Source: Cycas panzhihuaensis
Lineage: Eukaryota; Cycadophyta
Reading direction: 5' to 3'
Assembly (NCBI GenBank): GCA_023213395.1
Contig: CM041465.1
Location: 173,297,741-173,361,740 of the forward strand
Length of the DNA: 64,000 nucleotides
Below are positions 44,882-54,930 of this stretch, piece by piece; position 1 is the stretch's first letter; each line of letters begins with the position of its first letter. Under the pieces are notes generated by a model. The model did no database searches, was not told the origin of the DNA, and worked only from the letters and a program-made list of their open reading frames with translations. The translations under genes were made by a program, and so were the position numbers.

Positions 44882-47379
44882 GTTTCAGTTTATAAAAGCT
44901 TGAAGCTAGCAGATAACCTGGAAACTCAAAGCTTTCATCGCTTAAGTTCCACCTTCTAACGAAACCAAGGTCATGATCTTACTAGAAGATCCAACAACCG
45001 AATGGAATGATGAGGGTGGAGGACTAGGCTATAGAGTTGGTCCAACTTGATCTTATAGAGGAGATCCAATAGTTGGCCAAGTTAAATCTAAGACAAGGCG
45101 GTGTAGGGTTGATCCGCATGGACGTACCATGCTTTCCACAGGATTCATGCCCAATAACACCCTTTTTGAACCTTCTTTCCTCAAGCAACCTTAATTGTCG
45201 TGATCGTACGGTCGGTTGGTCTCCTAGGGAATGCACCAAGCTTAAGGTTAATTTAGAGGCAAGGTTTGAACCTTTTCGTGCCTCTCCAATGATTTTAAGT
45301 CACTTTTTAGCAAATTTTAAAGTGAACTTAGATTTCTTTTTGCTTGGAAAATGTACTTATGAAAATGCTTTGATTAAGCTTTACAATGAAAGTGGCTTCA
45401 AGAGGAAGCAATGTAAGTACACCAATATAAACACTAGAAATGTTTTTACAATGAGCACTTTAATGAAAAATGTAGTACTTTGTTGATCCAAGTAAGAAAC
45501 CAAATGTTTGATTACAATAAGTTTTGCAAAGTACTTTTTTTTGAAAAAAAACTTAAGTAATGAATGAAGTAATGCAAAACTTGTGATGAAGATACAAGTG
45601 GGTTCCTTTTAATGCTGAAAAAATGAAGGTAAGAGAACCACTTGCATGAAAATGGACATCAAGCACCAAGTGTTAGGACTTTAAATTAGTCCCAACGATC
45701 AAAAGAAGAAGTGATTTTTATTAAGTACCAAGTGTTTTGAACCCTCTTTGAGACTAAGGGTATTAGGTCACCATGCAAGGTGCCTTAAAAGTGTTTAAAA
45801 AATTAGTGATAAATATCACTTTTTGATATAAAAACACTTGAAATCACTTCACTTAAAGTCAATTAACACTTGTTTAAAAAATAACTAAGTGTTAAAACTT
45901 TTAAAAGCCAAAACATAGGCTAAAATTTGAATATTTTTGCAACTTGACCACTAAGGACACCTCGCAGGGAGCCTTTTAAAACATTAAAGCAAAGGTGTTT
46001 TTGAGTCTCTAAATAAGTGAGTTCAAGTTAGTATTGGTGATTTAATGAAATCACTCAATACTTAAAAGACTTTTAGTTTCAAAAATACAAAAAAAGATGA
46101 TTTTTCTCTTAATAAATTTAAGCTAAGGTCACTATGCAAAATGCCTTGATTTGAAAAATGACTTAATAAGAGAAGAAAAAATACTTTTAATGTATAAAAT
46201 ACTTGAAAGAGACTTGATTTGGTCTTTAATAAAGTCAAAAAATTAAAAATCACTAAATACCCTTTTGAATTTGGGTTAAAAAGTGATTTTTGATAATTAA
46301 ATGACTTAATTAAAAGATTAAAAATAAACTTAGGCTAACTTAAGTTTATGAAAAAGTGAATATACTTAGAATATTCCTATTTTCATAACTTAAAGTTTCA
46401 AATGTAAAGTTTTGAAAATGAAATTTTTGAAAAAAATCGAAAACGTGATTTGCCGAACGACGGCGGAGAACGACAGCGGCCATGGAGACTCAGGCGGATC
46501 GATCTCCGTCTACAGAGCACGGATCGAGCCAAAATTTTAGAGGAGGGGCTGCAGTGCCAAGACAGAGATTTCTACAAAGTTTCATCTCGTTTCGATGCCT
46601 GTAGACTGCACAGTGAGCAAAACAATGAAACGGAGGGCGCACAGGCCATAGGAGAGAAAAAACAGCCGTACAGCCTTTCAAGGAGGTATTTCCTCTTTGC
46701 AATGTGATCGTGGGACCCACGTAGGTTTGAGAAAACTTCTTGACGTGAGAAAATCACTGTAACAAAACCTGCACTGAAGATCTGAGCTTTTCCACAAGGG
46801 TTTGAGAGCTAAAATAAATTTGAGCTGGACCAGACACTGCAGAGAGCTTTGTATTGAAAAATATATGTTGTCAAAAGACAGATTTTGCTGCTAAACTGAC
46901 CAGCACCCTGCTTTATGAGAAGTAACAAGCTAAAAAGCAGATTCTAAATGAAAAAATCATAAGAAATGATAGCAAATCTACTCAGATCTTAGGGATAACT
47001 GATGCAAATTGGTTGCATGTCAATTACAAGCCATAGAGAATGATTACAAGACTAATTTATAATCACAAACTATTTAATAACTCAGATTTGCCTCTTTTTT
47101 TTGTAAAAAATTATTTTTTTCTTGAAGAAAAAATCACTGTTTGTGACAGCAATTTGTGCTACACCCAACAGGTCCTTTGTCTGAAAAAAAATTTCAGATA
47201 TGAAATGTATTTGCTCCAGCCTGCAAATGTAGCTCCAAAGGCTTGAACCTGCAAAAAAAAACTTCAAACAAACCTTGGATCGCCTTCGGAGTGCGAAGGT
47301 CGTCACCAAGTGTTTGTAGGCTTTCTCCAAATCTCCTTGAGCAGCTACAAACCAGAACAGAGGGAGCTAATCTCCTCTT
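44882..47379 (-). other. I long leader, 2.5 kb
   Basis: Unusually long for a copia element. 45500-46440 is strongly A/T-biased. The motif AAGGTCACxATGCAAxxTGCCTT recurs (near 45767, 45953 and 46128) with surrounding similarity, so a decayed repeat of about 180 bases is likely. Open stretches at 45073-45486 and 46450-46707 are on the opposite strand and resemble nothing. Confidence 0.5.
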
Positions 47380-47391
47380 GCTCTGATACCA
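47380..47391 (-). promoter_or_regulatory. Primer binding site of I
   Basis: Plus text GCTCTGATACCA, which is TGGTATCAGAGC on the minus strand, two bases from the 5' LTR. Confidence 0.95.
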
Positions 47392-47393
47392 AA

Positions 47394-47946
47394 TGTGAAA
47401 AGAGGCTAGATGGCCTCAACAGTTCCAAGATCTAGAAACTAGGATCACTCTAGTTCTAGTTGCACAAATACAAACAAGTATAATAATCTCAAGGAAAATA
47501 GAGAGCAAAGAGACAAAGCACAAATGAAGGAGCAAGAGAAAATGATACCCAATATGTGGAGTTGGAATTGGTCCAACCTCCAAAGAATGAACAGTTTGAT
47601 TAGCAAATTGACAGCATAACAATACAGCTCCAACTCTCTTATGAGACAATGAGAAGAGGTCTCATTATATAGAGTGAGATGAGAGACCTAAGACCTTGGA
47701 TGTTTGACAACTATCAAACATCCAAGATACATGCCTTGCATGTTGGACATGTGTCCTTTTGGGCTCTCATGTGAGCAAAAATGCATGAGGGTCCATTTGA
47801 CCCTTTAGTGACAACGTTGTGTCACTAGAAAGAATGTGGGTGTGCACTTTATCACCTAAGTGATAAGTCACCCCTAAAGTAAAAAGTACACATATTACAT
47901 GAAAATTAAAGTTCAATATCTTAACATGTAAACATAAGGTTTAACA
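47394..47946 (-). repeat. 5' LTR of I
   Basis: 553 bases pairing with 40229-40781. Confidence 0.95.
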
Positions 47947-47951
47947 GTGCA

Positions 47952-48325
47952 TTGGCACCTAATTCTAGTTGATCTCTTGATGTGGATAGCTTATTCCACC
48001 AAGGCAGTATGCAAAGCAGCAGTTACAGCTTCCTTGAAGCCACATTTTGGCTTAATGGACTTCTTAACCATATGTGACTTGTTCAGTTGTTCTACTACAA
48101 CAAGATGCCTTCCAACTATCGAAAAATTTGGCTTCCATGATAGAGTCAAGCTTGTGGAAGATTACCATCATTCTATTCGACAGCATATGGAGCATGGCAT
48201 AGTTGAGTTGATGTATTGTCCCTCAAGTTGTGATATTCTCACTTAGACTTTGAGTTGTGACAAAGTTTGAGAGACTTAGGACACTGATGTTTATGTTAGG
48301 AAATGAACTTAACATTATGGGAGGG
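47952..48325 (+). pseudogene. O RNase H tail
   Basis: The stretch 47947-48246 encodes STKAVCKAAVTAS and then GFHDRVKLVEDYHHSIRQHM, HGIVELMYCPSSCDILT, a copia RNase H C-terminus. A stop replaces the usual KPL region. The purine tract ATTATGGGAGGG ends at 48325. The N-terminal side passes directly into the 45-bp repeat monomer, so the rest of pol has been replaced by noncoding sequence. Confidence 0.7.
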
Positions 48326-48751
48326 TGTTGGAATAATATACATTCCCATTATATGTTCATTTAAATTCATTTCATTTCATTTCATGTAATTAGAATATTT
48401 CCTCACATGGAATATTCTAAGTGAGAGAATATTCTGAGTAGAATATTCTTAGTCAAAGTCATAAATGAGTTGGTTAGTAGGAGTCAAAGATGGATGAAAC
48501 ATTTAATGTGGTAGTTGATAGCCTACCATATTTTGAGGGATTAGTTAATGAACCATTATGATATAGTTCAAACTAATTCCTATCTATAGTACATATGTAA
48601 TCTATAAATATTGTGTACTCTATTATGTTTTTTGATAGAATCAATAGAATGAGATTGGAGAGTTGTGAGTCATTTGTTGTATTGTTATCTCTTGTGTCTT
48701 TTCACATGTGTTTTATGACATGTCTCCTCCTCTTATCCACTCATTCCTACA
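48326..48751 (+). repeat. 3' LTR of O
   Basis: 426 bases, longer than the 5' copy mainly by an extra ATTTC in the CATTTCATTTC run. Confidence 0.92.
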
Positions 48752-48756
48752 GGGGA

Positions 48757-49994
48757 TACACAAGACTTACAGAAACGTAAAGCAATCTTTCTTTTGGAAG
48801 AGGTTGAAGAAAAGCATCCATCAATTCATAATGGAATGTGATAATTGTAAGAGAAACAAGTCATAGATGAGTAAGTCCCCAAGCCTCTTGCAGTTGTTAC
48901 ATGTCCCTAAGGAAAAATGGGAAGAAATATCTATGGATTTTATCACGGATCTACCAAACTCATAAGGTAAGAATGCAATAATGGTTGTTGTCGATCAACT
49001 TACCAAACATGCTCGTTTCAGGGAAATACAATCAACTTTTAAGGATAGCCAAATCACAAACATTTTTGTAAAAGAAATCCATTGACTACATAGATTACCA
49101 AAAGTCGTCGTGATAGATTGAGACCCAAAATTCAACCAATTTCTAAAGAGAAGCATTCAATTTAGTATGAACTAAATTAAATATAAGCACCACATACCAT
49201 CCCCAAATAGATGGTCAAACAGAAGTAGTTAAAAAAATGTTTGCAATGACATCTCAAGTGCTTCACCTCAAATAAACAGTCTCATTAGCACAAGTGCTTG
49301 CATCTATCCAAATGGTGGCACAACATTACATATCATATGACAATGCACATTTCACCCTTCAAAGTGCTTCATGGTTATGACTAGCCATCCCTAATCCATA
49401 TGGTTACTCAGCCAAAAGTCCTAGTAATGAAGGAACAGATGGAAAAGATAAGGAATATCCTTTACACTCTCAAGGATAACTCAAACACTGCAAGGAACAT
49501 AATGAAGCAACACCATGATTTATGTTGTTTAGAAAGGCAGTTTTTGGTGGGCGATTGGATATTCTTAAGATTGTAGCCTTATAAATAGGCCACCTTAAAG
49601 AAATTTAGCAAGCAAAAACCTCAACCCAAGTTTTATGTTCCATTTCAAGTTCAAAGGAAAATTGGCGAACTCGCCTATCAAGTAGATCTACCTAACGATC
49701 ACATTCACAATGTTTTCCATGTATCCTGTATGAAGAGAAAAAGAATTGAGAAAAGATCACCCCTCAAACTTCCCTACCGGCATTAGATGGAGAACATTCC
49801 CCCATTATGAAACCTAAGTTAATCATCAACAGTACAATGTAGCACTTACAAAAATAGACAAATCAAGGAAAAGCTGGTCAAATGGAAGGATATGGATAAC
49901 AAAGACACAACTTAAAAAGATGAAGATTGGTACCAAAAAAATTTGCAAGTTTCAATGCTTTGAGGGCAAAGCATCTTTCAAGAGGGGGGGGTCT
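48757..49994 (+). pseudogene. G integrase and chromodomain
   Basis: Integrase resumes with CDNCKRNKS near 48838, KWEEISMDFITDLPNS (first Asp, near 48926) and VVVDQLTKHARF. The second Asp motif is damaged (VVID, stop, DPKF near 49107). The C-terminal GELAYQVDLPNDHIHNVFHV lies near 49665. A chromodomain remnant (NRQIKEKLVKWKDMDNKDTT, near 49858) follows, with conserved aromatic and acidic positions. Chromodomains direct integration to marked heterochromatin. A purine tract (AAGAGGGGGGG) at 49980-49991 leads to the LTR. Confidence 0.82.
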
Positions 49995-50276
49995 TGTTAT
50001 GAACCGACACATTAGCCATTAAAAGGCACTTCTATTCATTGGTATTTATTATCTTTCTGGCATAGGCTCCAACATCATCAGAGGATTCTTGGACTATTAT
50101 TGGAGATCAACTACAGGCAACAACACTTGCCTAAAGGTATCCTTGCCTCAAAGAGGGCTAAGCACTTGTTATTTACTCATTTCTCTATATTTTCCTGCTA
50201 TTATTAATATTATATCTAATATTTTGTGGATAAACTACTATGGGGAAAGCTACGAAACCCCAAAGGGTTTATGTCA
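49995..50276 (+). repeat. 3' LTR of G
   Basis: 282 bases, TGTTATGAACCGAC to TTTATGTCA, matching 23942-24218. Confidence 0.85.
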
Positions 50277-50281
50277 AGGAC

Positions 50282-50572
50282 AATATGCATCTATCTTAGA
50301 AGAACAATAGCCTAGCAATAGAAGGCCCTAAAATGATAATACCAACCAACACGAAATATTTGAGCTCTTGAATGGGTCAGCTACAACACTTGCGATGGAG
50401 GCTATCAAACCAACTACACAAGCACCAGAAATGCTGTCAACAAAAGTTCCATGTAAAGATCTACCCACGAGGGACCTAACTCTCTGGGGTTATGATCCTA
50501 AAACCCACATATCCAACATAATTTTGCATTTTTCACAGATGTCAATTGTTGACCTGCTGCATATTCCAATAA
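50282..50572 (+). pseudogene. K 3' ORF relic, piece 2
   Basis: Continues the frame of 23941 with QYASILEEQ, two stops near 50308-50330, then an open run NQHEIFELLNGSATTLAMEA to HISNIILHFSQMSIVDLLHI, ending at the H insertion. The product is unknown. Confidence 0.5.
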
Positions 50573-51006
50573 TGTAATGGTTCTTTCACCAAAAAGGACA
50601 GAAGTAGGACAAAACAAAGCTAAATTTCATAGATAATAGAATACAACTGGTAATTTCCTATATAAGAAGAAACAAAATAAACGTAGATCAATCAATTACA
50701 AGTGTTGAATATGATGTCAACAAAAGTACAAATAGAAGTTCAATAAGTATCAACACAACCTGTAATAATCACCAAGCCCTTCGAGGTAGGGATCCTCCTC
50801 AGAAATGTAGCCCTAAGGTCGAAAATCTACAGCTGCCTTAAGGCTGAAAATAAAAAGAAACACTTCGCAAATTAATGATGGAGAATGACCTCAAACTGGG
50901 ACATAATGAAATTGGCCATGACAGGGAGATATACGCCCAAAATAACCATTAGAAGTCGGCCACAGTAAGTGCATAGAGGTCGGCCATGACTCTTAAGGTC
51001 GCTTCA
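50573..51006 (-). repeat. 3' LTR of H
   Basis: 434 bases. Relative to the right copy it lacks a 24-base segment containing the TATA box (gap at about 50893) and a shorter segment near 50680. AGTCCCCCCC to its right is the purine tract on the minus strand. Confidence 0.82.
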
Positions 51007-51015
51007 AGTCCCCCC

Positions 51016-51420
51016 CTTGAAACTGTGCTTTGCCCTCAAAGCACTGGTAAGTTCGGAAATTGCTTTATCCATTCGTCTTTCTCCCATGTGGCATCTTCAT
51101 CATCCAGGTTTCTTCATTTGATCAAGTGTTCTTTGATTTGTCTAGATCTGAGGGATCTGCTGCAAGTTTGCAAGATACCTTCTAGCTCCAACATCATTTT
51201 TCCCTCTTTGTTTAGCTCTGGGATGTTGGACCGCGATACTATCTTTTCCCCAACTTTCCTTTTTAGACATGAAACATGAAAGACATTATGAATTTTTGTG
51301 CTTTTTAGGAGCCTTAACTGATATGCGACTTCATCTATTTTGGCAGTGATTTCGTATGGCCCAAAATATCTAGGCGCAAGCTTTTGGTTGCTTGTTCTCT
51401 ATAAGGAAGCCTGTTTGTAC
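51016..51420 (-). pseudogene. H chromodomain and integrase C-terminus
   Basis: The minus frame reads GPYEITAKIDEVAYQLRLLK and KIHNVFHVSCLKRKVGEKIV, then SLRSRQIKEHLIK (stop), RNLDDEDATWEKDEWIKQFP, a chromodomain with its aromatic and acidic signature (about 51140-51040). One stop lies where the conserved Trp should be. It probably tethers integrase to heterochromatin. Confidence 0.8.
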
Positions 51421-52110
51421 AACTAAAGATGCAAAAAGACCTAGTCCCCTGCTTCGAATTGTCTTTCAGAGCGCTTTAGATCAGATTGTTGCTTCATCCT
51501 ATTTTGTGCCATTGCTAAATTATCTTTCAATCTGCTGATGGTCTCCTCCACTTGCTTCTGATGTTCCTCAACTGCCTGGACCCGTGATGGTCAGTTCCAA
51601 GTTAATAATGACAGTGGTTGGTATCCATATAAAGCTTGGAAAGGCATCATCTTTGTTGAGGAGTGGTAGGTGGTGTTGTACCACCATTCTGCTAAATGCA
51701 ACCATCAATGCCATTATTTTGTTTGTCTGAGCAGAAATTCTTCAAGTATCCCTCTAAGCATTTATTGATGGTTTCTGTTTGCCCATCTGTTTGTGGGTGA
51801 TACGATGTGCTCATTTTGAGTTTTGTCCTATCAATTTTGAAGAGATCTTGCCAAAATTTACTGATAAACTTTGGGTCACGGTCACTTACGATTGCCTTTG
51901 GAAAACCATGTAGACGATGGATCTCCTTCATGTATAGTTCTGCAACTTCACTGGCTTTAGTTGTTGATTTCAACCCTCTGAAGTGGCCATATTTAGTAAG
52001 ACGATCTACTATGACCAAAATTGCATCCTTCCCTTCTGAGTAGGGTAATCCTGTTATGAAGTCTATAGATATTTCATCCCATTTTTGCTCTAGAATTGGC
52101 AATGGCTACA
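51421..52110 (-). pseudogene. H integrase core
   Basis: The minus frame 52102-51692 is open: QKWDEISIDFITGLPYSEGK (first Asp), ILVIVDRLTKYGHF, VSDRDPKFISKFWQDLF (second Asp) and YHPQTDGQTETINKCLEGYL (catalytic Glu). All catalytic residues are present. It then continues through a frame change with HLAEWWYNTTYHSS. Sequence style is chromovirus. Confidence 0.88.
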
Positions 52111-52156
52111 GTAACCCTGGCGTAAATCTCCTAAAAGTCCCGCTTCGAAACGAAGC

Positions 52157-52168
52157 TCTGGTACCACT
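52157..52168 (-). promoter_or_regulatory. Primer-like site of H (inner copy)
   Basis: The minus text TGGTACCAGAGC differs by one base from the initiator-Met site. A second copy with the same surrounding GCTTCG occurs at about 52407-52418. Confidence 0.6.
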
Positions 52169-52890
52169 TGTAATGGTTCTTTCACCAAAAAGAACAAAAG
52201 TAGGATAGAACAGAGCTAAATTTCACAGATAATAGAATACAATTGGTAATTTCATATATAAGAAGTACCAAAATAAATATAGATCTCCAAATATAAATCA
52301 ATTACAAGTGTTGAATATGATGTCAACAAAAGTACAAATAGAAGTTCAATAAGTATCAACACAACTTGTAATAATCACCAAGCCCTTCAAGGCGCTTCGG
52401 AATGAAGCTCTGGTACCGCTTGTAACGGTTCTTTCACCAAAAAGGACAGAAATAGGATCGAACAGAGCTAAATTTCACAGATAATAGAAAACAATTGGTA
52501 ATTTCATATATAAGAAGTACCAAAATAAATATAGATCTCCAAATATAAATCAATTACAAGTGTTGAATATGATGTCAACAAAAGTACAAATAGAAGTTCA
52601 ATAAGTATCAACACAACTTGTAATAATCACCAAGCCCTTCAAGGCGGGGATTCTGCTTAGAAATGCAGCCCTAAGGCCAAAACTCTGCAGCTGTCTTAAA
52701 GGCCAAAAATAAGAAGAAACACTTCACAATTTGATGATGGAGAATGACCTCAAAAGTCCCCATTTATAGGTGCTCAAACTGGGACATAATGAAGTCGGCC
52801 AGGACAAGGAGAGGTGCGCCCAAAATAACCATTAGAAGTCGGCCACAGCAAGTGCATAGAGGTTGGCCATGACTCTCAAGGGTCACTTCA
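52169..52890 (-). repeat. 5' LTR of H with 252-base tandem duplication
   Basis: A full LTR (52421-52890, 470 bases) is preceded by a second copy of its first 224 bases (52169-52392) plus primer-site sequence (52393-52420), a direct repeat of period 252. On the minus strand CCTATAAATGGGG near 52764-52776 is the core promoter. Confidence 0.8.
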
Positions 52891-52895
52891 AATGA

Positions 52896-53870
52896 CCTGT
52901 CAAAGGGATATTTATAATAGAAGTGATAATAAGGATGTCTTCATTGAATAACTACAGCATTAGTTGAAGGAAGCTAACAATGCAGAAGAAACAACAAATG
53001 CCATGATTTTGGAAATGTTTCTTGAACAGAAGATTCTCAACCAAGGTCCTTTGAACCAAGGAAGGTCAGAGATCTGATAGATGATAACTGCCATGAGAAA
53101 CAAATTGGTTGAATACATGGCTATAGCACTAAAGGCTGTTGAATGGATGATTGTTAAGGTGGGTGACTTGCACAAAGACTTGTAGAATTTGAGGAACCAC
53201 TGTGTACATGTTCTAGTAGATTAAGACAATGATCTTTAGGACTTTGTTTCTAGAGCGGTCCCATAGATTGAGGCAAGGATTCAACCACCAAGGAACCAAC
53301 AAGAAATATTGGATGAGGATTTGCAACGAACTGCACAATTTGTAGTGCAGCAATGGAACCAAGCTATTCTGATGTTGGATAGACTGCAGCCCCATGCACT
53401 CACGTTTAAGAATTGGCCAGCTTAGGCCATGCAGCAACAATTGACGATGACAAATATCTATGCTCAGGCATTGATGATACTACAATTGGCAAAAATAAAC
53501 AAGGGATACTCAAGCTTTGCCTTCCCTGGAGAATATGTATCAACAAGCTTAGCTAAAAGCTGAAAATTTTTCAAGATTTGTTGAAGTCACTTGCTTTTGA
53601 TAATGGACTCTCATTCCATATTGGAGTCAACAATTCAAGCAACACTGGTTAAATGATTGGTTACAAGTGGTCATTCATGCAGGGGTAGATCCTCTTCATG
53701 AGCAATATGATGACATATTTGAAGCAGATAAACAGATGTTGCAGAATTATCAACTGCAGATTGCCCATATGGTGGACGAAGCTTGACTACCAATTGACCA
53801 ATTTTTGACAATTGCTATTCCAAAGTCTAGCACCACATCTTCTCCTTCTTCTTCATTTTCCCTGCTTATA
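52896..53870 (+). pseudogene. K 3' ORF relic, piece 3
   Basis: Continues the frame after H: CQRDIYNRSDNKDVFIE, stops, EANNAEETTNAMILEMFLEQ, then MRNKLVEYMAIALKAVEWMI. Further stretches follow with EILDEDLQRTAQFVVQQWN and LMLDRLQPHALTFKNWPA, then QALMILQLAKINKGYSSFAF. About eight stops occur overall. Gln-rich and partly helical in appearance. The function is unknown. Confidence 0.5.
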
Positions 53871-53930
53871 TTGTAATTATATTTTGTCGCAAATATGTAT
53901 AGTTGTTCAATCTTTGAGTCCAAGGGATAT

Positions 53931-54930
53931 GTTGGGAATGTATAATTTTCCAGTACATGGAGATGGAATACACTTTAAGTCCAAGTAAGATATTAACCGA
54001 TCCTGTTGTCGGTCGCCCAATCAGTATCAAGATGAATTGCTGTCGCAACAAATTGAACTGAGTGATCGAACCTAAAAGCTACATGAGTCGTTCATCACGA
54101 TTGGACCATTATGAAGGGGTTTTCATAATTACAAGCCGATTGTAACTATTCATATGAGAATAAATAGTAATAGGAAGTAATGTGAAAGCGTTACTTTAGA
54201 ATCACCTTGAACAAGTAGTGATCCTGTGGTCTTGCAGACCGATTTCTGTAAACATTGACTGTTTACAGTGCCACTAGTAAGAGCAGTCACACTAGAAGGC
54301 AGCGTACAGACGAGAATCAAGAACGATAGGTGGTGAAACAATGCGATGCCTGTGACAATGCTTCGTCGCATGTTGTTGATAATTAAACGATTGAATGAAC
54401 GTAACGTATAATAAGTTCGAAACATTATCCCAGAACGTCCAACAAGGAGCCTCATTTCAGAAAAAAGCAAGAGAAACTTGGATGGCAGCGTACAACAGTG
54501 AATAGATTTACTCCAAGCACCTAGCTGGGTTTACCCTAGTGTTGGTAAACTATGTGTAGCAGGAAGTGGATTTAATGCATTTAAATCGAAGGAGTCAAAC
54601 TGTAGAACCTAACAAATAAATCACTTCTATATAACAGCTGTTATTCGCAGTGTAACAGAGCAAGAAACAGCATGTGAGTCGAACCACTAGCACAGTTCAT
54701 TTTCAGGCAACTGTCTTCCTGCCTGAAAATACAAAACATTTTTCATAGACTAGTACTAGGTTTAGAAAATTGTGAAAGAGGTTCAAGTCTGAGAATCAAA
54801 ATCTAGTCTCCGAGTGTACTAATAATAGAACGATAGAATGAGCGCTTACGCCAGGCTTAAATATTCGCACTCGCTATATTACTCCAGAAGCCCTAAACGT
54901 AGCAGTAGACCGCACAGAAATATTAAAGGT
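53931..54930 (+). repeat. Candidate 3' LTR of K (right end uncertain)
   Basis: Starts TGTTGGGAATGTATAA after a weak purine stretch (TCCAAGGGATA). A TATA-like TCTATATAACAG lies near 54627. No second copy is inside the window, since the 5' LTR would lie to the left. The end point is a guess from where host-gene-like sequence begins. Confidence 0.35.

Larger units (their letters stand above)
40229..47946 (-). mobile_element. Element I: full-length Ty1/copia retrotransposon
   Basis: Both LTRs are 553 bases (40229-40781 and 47394-47946). By eye they differ at about twelve positions, near 2 percent. Target duplication GTGCA is at 40224-40228 and 47947-47951. A perfect primer site lies two bases from the right LTR, with a purine tract at 40782-40791. 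On the minus strand a 2.5-kb leader precedes gag - protease - integrase - RT - RNase H. LTR and pol sequence relate it to the A, B and C copia group on the opposite strand at the left of the window. Confidence 0.96.
37200..48751 (+). mobile_element. Element O: non-autonomous copia-derived LTR element, interrupted by I
   Basis: LTRs at 37200-37619 and 48326-48751 match closely, with target duplication GGGGA at 37195-37199 and 48752-48756. A perfect primer site and a purine tract (ATGGGAGGG) are present. Net of I it is about 3.8 kb. Its interior lacks gag, protease, integrase and RT. It holds a leader, an array of hairpin-like repeats, a 90-bp tandem repeat and, at the end, only a copia RNase H tail. 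It must have moved with enzymes from another element. Confidence 0.92.
23942..50276 (+). mobile_element. Element G: Ty3/gypsy chromovirus, interrupted by X, T and O
   Basis: LTRs at 23942-24218 and 49995-50276 share TGTTATGAAC and ACACATTAGC starts and align to the end. The flanks AAGAT and AGGAC fit an old 5-base duplication with two transitions, and the interrupted K reading frame is continuous if that is so. The internal order gag - protease - RT - RNase H - integrase - chromodomain is chromovirus. Net of the three inserts it is about 5.9 kb. The copy is heavily mutated. Confidence 0.85.
50573..52890 (-). mobile_element. Element H: internally deleted Ty3/gypsy chromovirus
   Basis: The left LTR (50573-51006) and right LTR (52421-52890) match. 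The flanks AATAA and AATGA fit an aged 5-base duplication, and the interrupted K frame is continuous across it. On the minus strand a primer-like site leads within about 50 bases into integrase, so gag, protease, RT and RNase H are missing. Integrase and chromodomain remain. The 5' end carries a tandem duplication of primer site plus LTR start. Confidence 0.82.

Noticed and set aside
45073-45486. 137-codon plus-strand ORF
   Set aside because: It is opposite to the direction of element I in its leader, with no domain. Chance openness in biased sequence is likely.
46450-46707. Plus-strand ORF (85 codons) and overlapping minus ORFs
   Set aside because: They lie in the leader of I, overlap on both strands and resemble nothing.
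50986-51279. 97-codon plus-strand ORF
   Set aside because: It is the reverse complement of the H chromodomain and integrase tail.
53866-54470. Minus-strand ORFs considered as later exons of the GTPase
   Set aside because: No GTP-binding motifs or continuing homology (the segment after VRDAR) could be seen. They fall in the candidate K LTR.
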